Below, piece by piece: positions 24,907 through 34,828 of a stretch of DNA of 64,000 bases (the first letter of the stretch is position 1; every line of letters starts with the position of its first letter). The stretch spans positions 62,001 through 126,000 of the forward strand of contig DATAYM010000012.1 of NCBI GenBank assembly GCA_036272595.1. The letters are read 5' to 3'. The stretch is from Poindextera sp036272595 (GTDB taxonomy: Bacteria; Pseudomonadota; Alphaproteobacteria; Caulobacterales; Caulobacteraceae). A model generated the notes under the pieces. It saw only the letters and a program-made list of their open reading frames with translations. It had not been told where the DNA came from and made no database searches. A program made the position numbers and the translations under genes.

Positions 24907-25380
24907 TCAAACGCCCGTTTGGTTCGACAAACCGTCTGCGGCCGGCGCCGTCAAGCCAAAGCGCTCCACGGCGAGCGCGACCACGCGGCGGGTCTCGCCC
25001 CAGGCAAGCAGGATCATGGCCTCATCGATGCCGACGAAGCGCGCCTCGGCGGCGTCGTCGCCGGCGACCGGTTCGCCCGCCGTCCAGCGCGCCGCGTAGT
25101 CGATCAGCACCGCCTGGCCGCCGTCGTGGAAATGGTCGACCACGTCGAGCAGGCCGAGCAGTTCGGCCTCGACGCCGGTCTCTTCCTTCAGTTCGCGCAA
25201 GGCCGCCTCGGCGGCGCCCTCGCCCAGCTCCATGCGGCCGCCGGGGATGCTCCATTCGCCCTTGCGCGGCGCCTTGCCGCGGCGGATCAGCAGCACTTGG
25301 CCGCCGCGCAGGCAGACCACCCCGGCGCAGGGGACCGGGCGGGCGGTCACAGGATGGGCGGTCACAGGATGGTCGCTCAC
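24907..25380 (-). CDS. Nudix hydrolase
   Basis: 157-residue Nudix-fold protein. The Nudix box is complete: GGRMELGEGAAEAALRELKEETG matches G-x5-E-x7-REUxEExGU (given in parts). The N-terminus contains a short direct duplication (HPVTAHPVTA) that creates three in-frame GTG codons at 25380, 25365 and 25350, any of which could be the start; I use the first because it overlaps the upstream gene's stop (GTGA). The substrate is not predictable; MutT-like nucleotide clean-up is typical. Confidence 0.88.
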   Translation of the reverse strand: MSDHPVTAHPVTARPVPCAGVVCLRGGQVLLIRRGKAPRKGEWSIPGGRMELGEGAAEAALRELKEETGVEAELLGLLDVVDHFHDGGQAVLIDYAARWTAGEPVAGDDAAEARFVGIDEAMILLAWGETRRVVALAVERFGLTAPAADGLSNQTGV

Positions 25381-25808
25381 AGGGCCGGCGGCGGCGTGCG
25401 GTGGGCGTCGTCCATCGGGCTCATCAGGCCCACCGGATTGCCGTCCGGATCCTCGACGATGGCGTAGCGCGATCCCCAGAAGGCGTCATAAGGAGGCTGC
25501 AGCGCCTGGTGCTCGTGGGCGACCAGCTCGTCGAACAGCGCGTCCACCGCCTCGCGGCTTGGCAGGCTGAAGCCCAGCAGCACCCGGCCGCGCTCGGCCT
25601 CGTAGCCGCGGTTGTAGCGCCGGGCCAGGGCCTGGCTGTCGAACTCCATGTCGACCCCGCCGCCGCTCAGGGTGACGTGGTGGATGCCGCTGGGCGTGCT
25701 CCACTGGGCCGCCTCCGGGATGTTCACCCCCAGCCGGCGGTAGAAGGCCAGGGTCCTGGCCATGTCCTTCACCACCAGGTTGATCTGACTGAACACCGCC
25801 TCGGCCAT
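25377..25808 (-). CDS. VOC family (glyoxalase-like) protein
   Basis: 143-residue single-chain vicinal-oxygen-chelate protein with two beta-alpha-beta-beta-beta modules: FSQINLVVKDMARTLAFYRRLG at the start and the metal-side strand YAIVEDPDGNPVGLMSPMD near the end. The DPDGNPVGL signature is diagnostic for the superfamily. The function (dioxygenase, lyase or resistance protein) is undetermined. It is coupled to the downstream Nudix gene by a 4-bp overlap. Confidence 0.88.
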   Translation of the reverse strand: MAEAVFSQINLVVKDMARTLAFYRRLGVNIPEAAQWSTPSGIHHVTLSGGGVDMEFDSQALARRYNRGYEAERGRVLLGFSLPSREAVDALFDELVAHEHQALQPPYDAFWGSRYAIVEDPDGNPVGLMSPMDDAHRTPPPAL

Positions 25809-25848
25809 GCCTTGCTCCCGCTCTCGGCGCGGGACTTTGGTCCGCCGG

Positions 25849-26874
25849 TCAGAGAAAATCCACCGTCACGTCGATGCTCGATTTCACGCCGACGTCGGCC
25901 AGCCCCTTGGCCAGCCAGGCGTCGGCGGCGCGCCGCCCCCTGGCCTTCAGCTCGGTCAGGAAGTTCCATTCGGTGTCGAACTTGGAGTCCATGCTGAGGT
26001 CCTGCAGCCAGCGGTCGGCCTCGATGGCGTGGATCAGCATGTTGCGGTAGCGGCCCCTGACCTTCTCCTTCAGCAGGCCGTCGTCGATCAGCTTCTGCAC
26101 GAAGGCCACGGCGCGCAGCTCGGAGACCAGGGGCGCGTTGAAGGTGATCTCGTTCAGCCGGTCGATGATCTCGCCGGGGGTCCTCGGCGTCGCCTTGCGC
26201 ACGAACGGGTTCAGGTTGACGATCAGGATGTCCGGCGGGGTCGCGTCGTAGAACAGCGGCCAGAGCGGCGGATTGGCCAGGTAACCGCCGTCCCAATAGG
26301 GCTCGCCGTCGATCTCCACCGCCTGGAACAGCTGCGGCAGGCAGGCCGACGCGAGGATGTGGTCGGTGGTCAGCTCCCGGGTGCGGAAGACGTGGCTCTT
26401 GCTGGTCCGCACCGCCGTCGCCGAGACGTAGAGGGCGATCGGCGAGCGCGTGCGGATGGCGGCGAAATCCACCACCTGGTTCAGCGCCGCGCGCAGCGGA
26501 TTGAGGTTCAGCGGGTTGAACTGGTAGGGCGAGAAGCCGGTGGCGAAGCCCTGGGCCATCTGCCAGCCGGGGCTGGTCTTCAGCCAGTCGGGATTGAAGA
26601 AGGCGTTCCAGACCGAAACGTCGCCGAAGGCGTTGCGCCCGCCGGCGGTGTTGACCGCGCGCCAGAAGGCGTCGAGCTTTTCGCGGCCGCCGGCGGGGCC
26701 GCCGGCCAGCAGGCCCGCCGCCAGCACCACCCCGTTCATCGCCCCGCCCGAGGCGCCGGTGACGGCGCGGATCTCCACCCGCCCGTCCTCGAGCAGGCGG
26801 TCGATCACGCCCCATTGGAAAGCGCCGTGCGCGCCGCCGCCCTGCAGCGCCAGGCTGATCGGTTTGGCCGTCAT
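25849..26874 (-). CDS. Patatin-like phospholipase
   Basis: 341-residue patatin-fold acyl hydrolase with a Ser-Asp dyad. The oxyanion loop is LQGGGAHGAFQWG, the nucleophile elbow GASGGAMNG (G-x-S-x-G), and the catalytic Asp is in the DGGYLANPP segment. No signal peptide is present, so it acts in the cytoplasm or at the inner membrane. It starts 10 bp after the stop of 3-hydroxybutyrate dehydrogenase, so the pair is an operon. This association suggests a role in polyhydroxybutyrate or lipid turnover. Confidence 0.9.
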   Translation of the reverse strand: MTAKPISLALQGGGAHGAFQWGVIDRLLEDGRVEIRAVTGASGGAMNGVVLAAGLLAGGPAGGREKLDAFWRAVNTAGGRNAFGDVSVWNAFFNPDWLKTSPGWQMAQGFATGFSPYQFNPLNLNPLRAALNQVVDFAAIRTRSPIALYVSATAVRTSKSHVFRTRELTTDHILASACLPQLFQAVEIDGEPYWDGGYLANPPLWPLFYDATPPDILIVNLNPFVRKATPRTPGEIIDRLNEITFNAPLVSELRAVAFVQKLIDDGLLKEKVRGRYRNMLIHAIEADRWLQDLSMDSKFDTEWNFLTELKARGRRAADAWLAKGLADVGVKSSIDVTVDFL

Positions 26875-26884
26875 GGAGCAGGCG

Positions 26885-27682
26885 CTATTCCGCCGTCCAG
26901 CCGCCGTCTATGGCCAGGCCGGCGCCGTTGACCGAGGCGCCGGCGTCGCTGACCAGGTAGAGCATCAGCCCGGCCAGCTGGTCGAACTCGACGAACTTCT
27001 TGGTCGGCTGGGCGTCGAGGATGACGTCGCGCATCACCTGCTCAGGCGTCATGTGCCGGGCCTTGGCCTGGTCGGCGATCTGCGCCTCCACCAGCGGCGT
27101 CTTCACATAGCCGGGGCAGATGGCGTTGCAGGTGACGCCGTGCTCGGCGACCTCCAGGGCCACCGTCTTGGTCAGGCCCAAGATGCCGTGCTTGGCCGCC
27201 ACATAGGCCGACTTGAACGGCGAGGCGACCAGGGCGTGGGCCGAGGCGATGTTGACGATCCGGCCGTGGCCGGCCGCCTTCATCACCGGCACGGCGGCGC
27301 GGATCGAATGGAAGGCCGAGGTCAGGTTGATGGCGATGATCTGGTCCCACTTCTCGATCGGGAAGTCCTCGATCGGCGAGACGAACTGGACGCCGGCGTT
27401 GTTGACCAGGATGTCCAGCCGCCCGAGTTCGCGGCCGGCGAAGGCGACCATGTCGGCGATCTCGGCCGGCTTGGTCATGTCGGCGGGGTGGAACAGCACC
27501 TTCGAGCCGGACTGCTCGGCCAGCGCCGCCCGCTCGCGCTCGATGGCCGCGGCGTCGCCGAAGCCGTTCAGCACCACATCGACGCCGGCCCCGGCCAGCG
27601 CCGTGGCCAGGGCCTGGCCGATGCCGCTGGTCGAGCCGGTGACGATGGCCGCGCGCCCTTTGAGCCCATGATCTGCAGCCAT
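26885..27682 (-). CDS. bdhA: D-3-hydroxybutyrate dehydrogenase
   Basis: 265-residue SDR that interconverts 3-hydroxybutyrate and acetoacetate with NAD. The cofactor motif is TGSTSGIGQAL, followed by NNAGVQFVSPIEDFP, the catalytic ASAHALVASPFKSAYVAAKHG (Ser-Tyr-Lys, given in parts) and CPGYVKTPLVEAQI. The QFVSPIE and KTPLVE(A/K)QI segments are specific to this dehydrogenase. The following patatin gene is 10 bp away. It probably works in polyhydroxybutyrate breakdown, which is inference from the family. Confidence 0.9.
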   Translation of the reverse strand: MAADHGLKGRAAIVTGSTSGIGQALATALAGAGVDVVLNGFGDAAAIERERAALAEQSGSKVLFHPADMTKPAEIADMVAFAGRELGRLDILVNNAGVQFVSPIEDFPIEKWDQIIAINLTSAFHSIRAAVPVMKAAGHGRIVNIASAHALVASPFKSAYVAAKHGILGLTKTVALEVAEHGVTCNAICPGYVKTPLVEAQIADQAKARHMTPEQVMRDVILDAQPTKKFVEFDQLAGLMLYLVSDAGASVNGAGLAIDGGWTAE

Positions 27683-27752
27683 GTCCGAGACGCCTTCCGT
27701 TGTGATGAGGCGCGCAAAATAGGGCGCGAACCCGTGAAAGTCCCGCGCCGGT

Positions 27753-28547
27753 TCAGGCGCGGGGCGGGTTTTTCGGCGGCGGCTGCAGGCGGGTGAAAAC
27801 CCAGTCGCTCGTGCTCGAAAGCGCGGCGTTGAAGCCGTAGCCGGCGGCGGTGAAGTCCTTCAGCCCCTCGGCGCGGTCGATGCGCTGGTCGATGGCGAAG
27901 CGGGCCATCAGCCCCCTCGCCTGCTTGGCGTAGAGCATCAGCGCCTTGGGCGCCTCGCCCGGCTTCACCTCCTTGAAGTGGCAGGTCAGGTGCGGAACGC
28001 TGAGCGCCTGCGTGCTGACCGCGCCGAAATATTCCTGGCTGGCCAGGTTGACCAGCGTCGGGTCCGCCTGGCCCTCGGCGGCGCGGTTCAGCGCCTTCGG
28101 GATCGGCGCCCGCCAGAAATCGTGCAGGCTGGCGCCGCGCCGGGTCTTCAGCCGTGTCCCCATCTCCAGCCGGTAGGGCTGCAGCGCGTCCAGCGGCCGC
28201 AAGACCCCGTAGAGGCCGGAGAGGATGCGGACGTGGTCCTGGGCCCAGGCCAGGGCCTTCTTGTCCAGGGTGCGGGCCTTCAGGCCGTCATAGACGTCGC
28301 CGTTGAAGGCCAGGATGGCCTGCAGCCCGTCCTCGCTTTCCGGATCGAAGGCCTGGAAGCGCTGGTAGTTCAGGTCGGCCAGCGCGTCGGAGATCGACAT
28401 CAGCCGCTTCAGGTCGGTCCGCTTCAGCTTGCGCGTCGTGCGCGCCAGTTCCACGACGTCGGCCGTCAGTTCCGGCGCGGTCAGGGCGATCCCGGCCGCG
28501 ACGGGCGCGAAATCGAGCTTCTTGGCGGGCGACAGGACGATCAGCAT
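27753..28547 (-). CDS. yaaA: Peroxide stress protein YaaA (UPF0246)
   Basis: 264 residues from the ATG at 28547 (MLIVLSPAKKLDF), the exact family opening. It has FNGDVYDGLKA, the HVRILSGLYGVLRPLDALQPYRLEMGT block and the late FKEVKPGEAPKALMLYAKQARG region, given in parts. In E. coli YaaA limits DNA damage under peroxide stress by lowering free iron. The frame is open 600 bp further upstream only as a shadow of the FAD-oxidase gene. Confidence 0.93.
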   Translation of the reverse strand: MLIVLSPAKKLDFAPVAAGIALTAPELTADVVELARTTRKLKRTDLKRLMSISDALADLNYQRFQAFDPESEDGLQAILAFNGDVYDGLKARTLDKKALAWAQDHVRILSGLYGVLRPLDALQPYRLEMGTRLKTRRGASLHDFWRAPIPKALNRAAEGQADPTLVNLASQEYFGAVSTQALSVPHLTCHFKEVKPGEAPKALMLYAKQARGLMARFAIDQRIDRAEGLKDFTAAGYGFNAALSSTSDWVFTRLQPPPKNPPRA

Positions 28548-28588
28548 GGCTTGGCCATTAAGACCGGATCGCCCCGGCTGGCCAGGGC

Positions 28589-29998
28589 CTAGAACAGCAC
28601 CCGCGGGTTCATGATCCGCTTGGGGTCCAGCGCCGCGCGCACGGCGCGCAGGGCCGCCACCTCGACCGGCGATTTGTAGCGCAGGGCCTCGAGCGACTTC
28701 ATCGCGCCCAGCCCATGCTCGGCGGAGATCGAGCCGCCCATGGCGACGGCGATGTCGTTGACCAGCCTGGCGCCCTGGTCGCGGCGCGCCGTGTGCGCCG
28801 CCTGGTCGGCGCCGGGAGCCGACAGGATGTCGTAGTGCACGTTGCCGTCGCCGACATGGCCGAAGGCGGCGACGCGCACGCCCGGCGAAAGCTGCATCAC
28901 CGCGGCGCTGGCCTCTTCGATGAAGTCGGCGATGCGCGACACCGGCACCGAGATGTCGTGCTTCCAGGCCGCGCCTTCGGCCTTCTGGCCGGCCGACTGG
29001 TCCTCGCGGATGGCCCAGAAGGCCCTGGCCTGGGCCTCCGTCTGGGCGATGGCGGCGTCCTGGATCAGGTCGTCCTCCAGCGCCCGGGCCAGCAGCCGCT
29101 CCATCGCCGCCTCGGCCGCGCCGGGCTCGCCGCTGGCGATCTCGATCAGCGCGAACCACGGATGCTCGCCGTCCAGGGGTTTGCGCCGGTCGGGCATGTG
29201 CCTGATCACCAGGTCGACGCCCAGCGCGCCCATCAGCTCGAACGCCTCCAGCGCCCCGCCGCTCTCCGCCTTGGCCCGCGCCAGCAGCGCGATGGCGTCC
29301 TTGGGCGAGCTCAAGGCCACAAAGGCCACGGCGTGGGAGACCAGGAGCGGCTGCAGCTTCAGCGCCGCGGCGGTGACCACGCCGAGGGTCCCCTCCGCGC
29401 CGATCAGCAGCTGCTTCAGGTCGTAGCCGGTATTGTCCTTGCGCAGGCGTTTCAGCCCGTCCCAGACCTCGCCGTTGGGCAGCACCGCCTCCAGGCCGAG
29501 CACCTGGTCGCGCATGGTCCCGTAGCGCAGCACCGCCGTGCCGCCGGCATTGGTGGAGACCAGCCCGCCGATGGTCGCCGAGCCCTCGGACGCGACGCTG
29601 AGCGGAAACCGCCGCCCGGCCGCCAGCGCCGCCTCATGCACCGCCGCCAGGGTGACTCCGGCCTCGGCCACGATGACGTCGTCGAACGGGTCGAGGTCGC
29701 GGATGGCCCGCATGCGCTCGGTGGAGAGCAGGATCTCGCCTTGCGGAATCTGGCCGCCGACCAGGCCGGTGTTGCCGCCTTGCGGGGTGATGGCGACGCC
29801 GGCCTCGGCGCAGAGCCCGACCACGGCGGCGACTTCGGCGCTGGTGCGCGGCAGCGCCAGCAGCGGCGTCGTCCCGCTCCAGCGGTCGCGCCACTCGACC
29901 AGCTTGGGGGCCAGCCGCTTGGGATCGGTGCTCCAGCCGCCCTCGCCCAGCACCGCCTTCAGGCGCGAGAGGATGTCGGCGGGCACGGGGGCGGTCAT
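28589..29998 (-). CDS. FAD-binding oxidase of the GlcD / D-2-hydroxyglutarate dehydrogenase type
   Basis: 469-residue PCMH-type flavoprotein. The FAD-binding half shows TPQGGNTGLVGGQIP and the FPLSVASEGSATIGGLVSTNAGG block; the C-terminal half has the FGHVGDGNVHYD metal-ligand motif and the closing GSISAEHGLGAMK. These mark the D-2-hydroxyacid dehydrogenase group (glycolate, D-lactate or D-2-hydroxyglutarate). The substrate cannot be fixed from sequence. It is divergent from the VapBC module. Confidence 0.9.
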   Translation of the reverse strand: MTAPVPADILSRLKAVLGEGGWSTDPKRLAPKLVEWRDRWSGTTPLLALPRTSAEVAAVVGLCAEAGVAITPQGGNTGLVGGQIPQGEILLSTERMRAIRDLDPFDDVIVAEAGVTLAAVHEAALAAGRRFPLSVASEGSATIGGLVSTNAGGTAVLRYGTMRDQVLGLEAVLPNGEVWDGLKRLRKDNTGYDLKQLLIGAEGTLGVVTAAALKLQPLLVSHAVAFVALSSPKDAIALLARAKAESGGALEAFELMGALGVDLVIRHMPDRRKPLDGEHPWFALIEIASGEPGAAEAAMERLLARALEDDLIQDAAIAQTEAQARAFWAIREDQSAGQKAEGAAWKHDISVPVSRIADFIEEASAAVMQLSPGVRVAAFGHVGDGNVHYDILSAPGADQAAHTARRDQGARLVNDIAVAMGGSISAEHGLGAMKSLEALRYKSPVEVAALRAVRAALDPKRIMNPRVLF

Positions 29999-30035
29999 GG
30001 TGGAAGGTTACGCTTCCCCGCTGAATCAAGCCAGG

Positions 30036-30051
30036 ATATACCTTGGTATAT
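30036..30051. promoter_or_regulatory. Putative VapBC operator/promoter palindrome
   Basis: ATATACCTTGGTATAT is a perfect palindrome with 7-bp arms and a 2-bp centre, ending 13 bp before the vapB ATG, in an AT-rich patch unlike the surroundings. It also supplies TATACC, a plausible -10 element. VapB antitoxins with or without VapC bind such palindromes to repress their own operon. Confidence 0.6.
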
Positions 30052-30064
30052 ATCCGAGGTTCCC

Positions 30065-30349
30065 ATGAGCATGTTCATCAAAAACCCGGATGTCGAACAG
30101 GCGGCTCGCGAACTCGCCAGACTTCGCGGCACAAGCCTCACCGAGGCGGTGAGACAAGCCCTGGAGCAGGCTCTCTCGGCGGAACGGGAAAAGCCGCGAC
30201 CGCGGCCGACCGTGGCCGAAATGAAAGCCGCCACCGATCGCTTTCGCAAGGCGATCGGCCTCGACCGACGAAAACTCAATGTCACAAAGGCGGACTTCGA
30301 CGCACTCTCGGAAATTCCAGGCTTTGATCCCAAGGACGAGTTCCCGTGA
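30065..30349 (+). CDS. vapB: VapB-family antitoxin
   Basis: 94 residues from the ATG at 30065. The N-terminus MSMFIKNPDVEQAARELARLRGTSLTEAVRQALE (given in parts) is the ribbon-helix-helix DNA-binding domain of the PSK/VapB type. The charged, Pro/Arg-rich remainder would be the toxin-wrapping segment. The frame is open 1.3 kb upstream only as a shadow. The stop overlaps the GTG start of vapC (GTGA). GAGG lies just upstream of the ATG. Confidence 0.88.
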   Translation: MSMFIKNPDVEQAARELARLRGTSLTEAVRQALEQALSAEREKPRPRPTVAEMKAATDRFRKAIGLDRRKLNVTKADFDALSEIPGFDPKDEFP

Positions 30350-30731
30350 TCGTGATCGATGCGTCGGCTCTTGTCGCCATCGCCGACCAAGAACCGGAGG
30401 CCGATCGATTCCTTGAGGTGCTCGGCGCCGCGGAAGCCGCCGCGATCTCGGCCATCAACGCAGTGGAAACGGGAATCATCCTGATCGGCCGGCAAAGGCT
30501 GCGAGACATCGGCGAACTTGACCGGTGGCTCAAGGATCTTGAGATAGACGTCGATCGGGCGAACGCCGGCCATGCAGCCGCCCTCGCCGCCTATCTCAGC
30601 TTCGGTCGCGGCTACCACCGGGCGCGATTGAACCTGGCTGACTGTTTCGCCTACGCCCTGGCCAAGGCGCTCGACGCGCCCTTGCTCTACAAGGGCGACG
30701 ACTTCGCCCTCACCGACATCCGCTCGGCGCT

Positions 30732-30744
<13 letters not shown>
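30346..30744 (+). CDS. vapC: VapC-family PIN-domain toxin ribonuclease
   Basis: 132-residue PIN-domain RNase, Mg-dependent. The acidic active-site residues are present: Asp5 (VIDASAL), Glu41 (AVETG), Asp99 (NLADCFAYALAK) and Asp118/119 (YKGDDF). VapC toxins cleave tRNA or rRNA when VapB is degraded. The gene is coupled to vapB by a GTGA overlap and its 3' end overlaps the convergent Sua5 gene by 13 bp. The module appears intact. Confidence 0.9.
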
Positions 30745-31721
<977 letters not shown>

Positions 31722-32214
31722 CGGCCCTGTCCTATGCCGAACGCGGTGCGGTTGAGCACGAGCGCGCCGTTCATCCTGGCCGTATCACCGCTGATCGCCA
31801 GGGTGAAGGGCAGCACCACCGGCCTGTGCACGCCGCGGATGGCGAGGTCGCCGGCCGCCTGGTACTTGCCGCCGCCCAGGTCCTTGATCGCCGTGGTGGT
31901 GAAGGTCGCCTGCGCGAAGCGCTTGGCGGCGAACCAGTCGTCGGTCGGCATGGCCTGGTCGCGGTCGGCGTCGCCGGTCGCCGCCGAGCCCGTGTCGACG
32001 GTCACCACGGCCTTGGACTTCGCCAGCTGCTTGGGATCGAAGACGATGTCGGCGGTCCAGCGCCGGAAGACGCCGTTGAACACGTCGCCGTTCATCCGGC
32101 CCTGGAAGCCCAGCTTCGAGGCGGCCGGATCGACGCTCCAGCGGGCCGGCGCGGCGGCCTCGGCCGATCCCGCCAGCAGGGCCAGTCCAAGGATGAGAAA
32201 CGCCAAGCGCATGG

Positions 32215-32817
32215 TCAGACCGCCTCCACGGGGTTTCGCCGGCGGCGCAGGAACGGGATCATCCGCGCCACGACGTCGTCATTGCTGATGAACTGGTGCT
32301 TCAGGGCGCCCAGCACGTGCAGGACGATCAGCACATAGGCGAGCTTGGCCAAAAGGCCATGGCCGGCCAGGAAGACATCGTGCGCCGTCTTCATCTGGTC
32401 GTGCGGCAGGTTGGCCAGCGGCGCCAGGGTGGGCCACGGGACCACGTGGAAGAGCACGATCGGGAAGACCTTGATCAGCGGGCTGGCGGACGAAAAGGCC
32501 CAGCCGGTCAGCGGCAAGCCGAGCATGACGACGTAGAAGAGCACGTGCACGGTCTTGGCCAGCCACATCTCCAACCCGGTCACATGGTCGGGCAGTTTCG
32601 GCGCCGGGACGGCCAGCCGCCAGCCCAGCCTCAGCACGGTCAGCACCAGGACGGTGATGCCGATCGATTTGTGCAGCTGCACCGGCTCGATCTTGGCCGA
32701 GCCATGCAGGGTGTTGAACCACCAGGCCAGGCCGATATTGACGAGGATCAGCAGGGCGATGATCCAGTGCAGGACGATGGCGCCGGCGCTGTAGCGGTGC
32801 TGGATCGCGGTCTTCAT
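32215..32817 (-). CDS. Cytochrome b561 family protein
   Basis: 200 residues from the ATG at 32817 (MKTAIQHRYSAGAIVLHW). Four membrane helices carry the haem-ligating His residues: LHW near 17, LHKSIG near 49, HVLFYVVMLGLPLTGW and the late GHGLLAKLAYVLIVLHVLGALKHQ, given in parts. This is the COG3038/b561 fold, moving electrons across the inner membrane. The frame runs far upstream as a shadow of the acyl-CoA dehydrogenase gene. It pairs with yceI. Confidence 0.92.
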   Translation of the reverse strand: MKTAIQHRYSAGAIVLHWIIALLILVNIGLAWWFNTLHGSAKIEPVQLHKSIGITVLVLTVLRLGWRLAVPAPKLPDHVTGLEMWLAKTVHVLFYVVMLGLPLTGWAFSSASPLIKVFPIVLFHVVPWPTLAPLANLPHDQMKTAHDVFLAGHGLLAKLAYVLIVLHVLGALKHQFISNDDVVARMIPFLRRRRNPVEAV

Positions 32818-32946
32818 GCGCGGCGGTTGTCCCAAGGGTCGGCGATGGATGCCTCGGCGCGACAGTCCGGGGCGCCCCGGCTGAACGGGTGTTGAACCGG
32901 CGCCGCTTATTTGGGGACGGACGCCGGGAACGCCGCGAAATTCCCC

Positions 32947-32964
32947 GATCTCACGAGATCGTGA
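32947..32964. promoter_or_regulatory. Overlapping palindromes ahead of acyl-CoA dehydrogenase gene
   Basis: Two perfect 14-bp palindromes overlap: GATCTCACGAGATC (32947-32960) and TCACGAGATCGTGA (32951-32964). They lie about 90 bp before the acyl-CoA dehydrogenase ATG, in the 234-bp divergent gap with cytochrome b561. Such sites suit a TetR- or FadR-type regulator. A further GC palindrome, CCGGGGCGCCCCGG, is at 32867-32880. No clear -35/-10 pair could be placed. Confidence 0.35.
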
Positions 32965-33051
32965 TCGCGGCAGGCCCTTCAGGAACCGCGCGGTTTTCCC
33001 GCGCCGCCGACTTCCACTAGAACCACAACCATCCCCCAGGCGGAGCTGGCC

Positions 33052-34818
33052 ATGCCCTACAAAGCGCCCGTGCGCGATCTGCTCTTCACCCTCACCGACA
33101 TCATCGGCGTGCGGCGGCTGGAGGGCTCGCAGACCTTCGAGGGCTTCGATCAGGACACCCTCTCGGCGGTGCTGGAAGCGGCCGGTGTGCTGGCCGCCGA
33201 GGTGCTGGCGCCGCTGGACCAGCCGGGCGACCGGGCCGGGGCGCGCTACGAGAACGGCCGCGTCACCGCGCCCGCCGGATTCGCCGAGGCCTACAAGGCG
33301 TTCAGCGAAGCCGGCTGGGGCGGCCTTTCCGCCGACCCGAACTATGGCGGCCAAGGCCTGCCCAAGGCGCTGGAGCTGGCGGTGTTCGAGATGGTCTCGG
33401 CCGCCAACATGGCCTTCGGCCTCTGCCCGATGCTGACCTCCGGCGCGGTCGAGGCCATCCGCGCCCATGGCGACGAGCGGCAGAAGACGCTCTATCTGCC
33501 GAAGATGATCTCCGGCGAATGGACCGGGGCGATGAACCTGACCGAGCCCCAGGCCGGCAGCGACCTGGCGGCGCTGACCACCCGCGCCGAGCCGGACGGT
33601 GAAGGCGGCTACCGCCTGACCGGGCAGAAGATCTTCATCACCTGGGGCGACCACGACCTGACCGACAATGTCGTGCACCTGGTGCTGGCCCGCCTGCCCG
33701 ATGCGCCGGAAGGCAGCCGCGGCGTCTCGCTGTTCCTGGCCTCCAAACGCCATGTGGACGCCGACGGCGTGCTGGGCGACCCCAACGACCTGCGCTGCGG
33801 CGGCATCGAGCACAAGCTGGGCATCCATGCCTCGCCCACCTGCGTCATGCTGTTCGAAGGCGCCAAGGCCGAGCTGATCGGCGAGCCCAACCGCGGCCTG
33901 ATGCAGATGTTCACGATGATGAACGCCGCGCGGCTGAACGTCGGCATGGAAGGGGTCGGCGTCGCCGAGCGCGCCTATCAGCGGGCGCTGGCCTATGCGC
34001 TGGAGCGCAGGCAGGGCCGCTCCCATTGGGCCGGGGACGGGCCGGCGGCGATCTTCGACCATCCGGACGTGCGCCGCATGCTGGCCGACATGAAGGCGCG
34101 CATCGAGGCGGCGCGGGCCGTCTGCCTGCTCACCGCCGTCTCCGCCGATCTGGCCCGGGCCGCGCCGGACGAGGAGGGCCGCGAAGCCGCAAGGCTGCGC
34201 GAGGAGCTGCTCACCCCCGTCGCCAAGGCCTGGTCCAGCGACATCGGCGTCGAGGTGGCCTCGCTGGCGGTGCAGGTGCACGGCGGCATGGGCTTCATCG
34301 AGGAAACCGGCGCGGCGCAGCAGTACCGCGACGCCCGGATCGCGCCGATCTACGAGGGAACCAACGGCATCCAGGCCATCGACCTGGTCGGCCGCAAGCT
34401 GGCCATGGCCGAAGGCGCCGGGCTGACAAGCCTGATCCACGACATGCGCGAGACCGCCGAAAACCTGGTCGACCATCAGGACGAGCGCGTGCACGCCATC
34501 GGCGCGCGGCTGGAGGCGGGCGTCGACGCCATGCGCGCCGCCGCCGAATGGCTGACCGTGCGCCGCAACGACACCGACGGCCTGGCCGGCGCGACGCCGT
34601 TCCTGAAGCTGACCGGCGACGTGGTCGGCGGCTGGCTGCTGGGCAAGGGCGCGCTGGCCTGCGTCGGGCGGGCCGAGACCGACGCTTACGCCCGCGCCCG
34701 CATCGGCGTCGCCGGCCACTACGCCGAGACCATCCTGGCCCAGGCCCCCGGCAAGGTCGCCGCCGTCATCGCCGGCGGCGCCGCCCTGAAAGCGCTGGAC
34801 GAGGCGGCGCTGTCCTAA
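33052..34818 (+). CDS. Acyl-CoA dehydrogenase (long form with C-terminal domain)
   Basis: 588-residue FAD-dependent acyl-CoA dehydrogenase of the longer type seen in alphaproteobacterial fatty-acid oxidation. It has MNLTEPQAGSDLAALTTRA, the KIFITWGDHDLTDN strand, the VQVHGGMGFIEETG block and the catalytic-Glu region APIYEGTNGIQAIDLVGRKL. The extra C-terminal helical domain starts near residue 460. The protein oxidises an acyl-CoA to the enoyl-CoA; chain specificity is unknown. It is monocistronic in this window, followed by a repeat element. Confidence 0.92.
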   Translation: MPYKAPVRDLLFTLTDIIGVRRLEGSQTFEGFDQDTLSAVLEAAGVLAAEVLAPLDQPGDRAGARYENGRVTAPAGFAEAYKAFSEAGWGGLSADPNYGGQGLPKALELAVFEMVSAANMAFGLCPMLTSGAVEAIRAHGDERQKTLYLPKMISGEWTGAMNLTEPQAGSDLAALTTRAEPDGEGGYRLTGQKIFITWGDHDLTDNVVHLVLARLPDAPEGSRGVSLFLASKRHVDADGVLGDPNDLRCGGIEHKLGIHASPTCVMLFEGAKAELIGEPNRGLMQMFTMMNAARLNVGMEGVGVAERAYQRALAYALERRQGRSHWAGDGPAAIFDHPDVRRMLADMKARIEAARAVCLLTAVSADLARAAPDEEGREAARLREELLTPVAKAWSSDIGVEVASLAVQVHGGMGFIEETGAAQQYRDARIAPIYEGTNGIQAIDLVGRKLAMAEGAGLTSLIHDMRETAENLVDHQDERVHAIGARLEAGVDAMRAAAEWLTVRRNDTDGLAGATPFLKLTGDVVGGWLLGKGALACVGRAETDAYARARIGVAGHYAETILAQAPGKVAAVIAGGAALKALDEAALS

Positions 34819-34828
34819 ACGCCCCTCT

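Noticed and set aside
32818..34719. N-terminal extension of cytochrome b561 across 1.9 kb
   Set aside because: The extension lies opposite the acyl-CoA dehydrogenase gene and the family starts exactly at ATG 32817.
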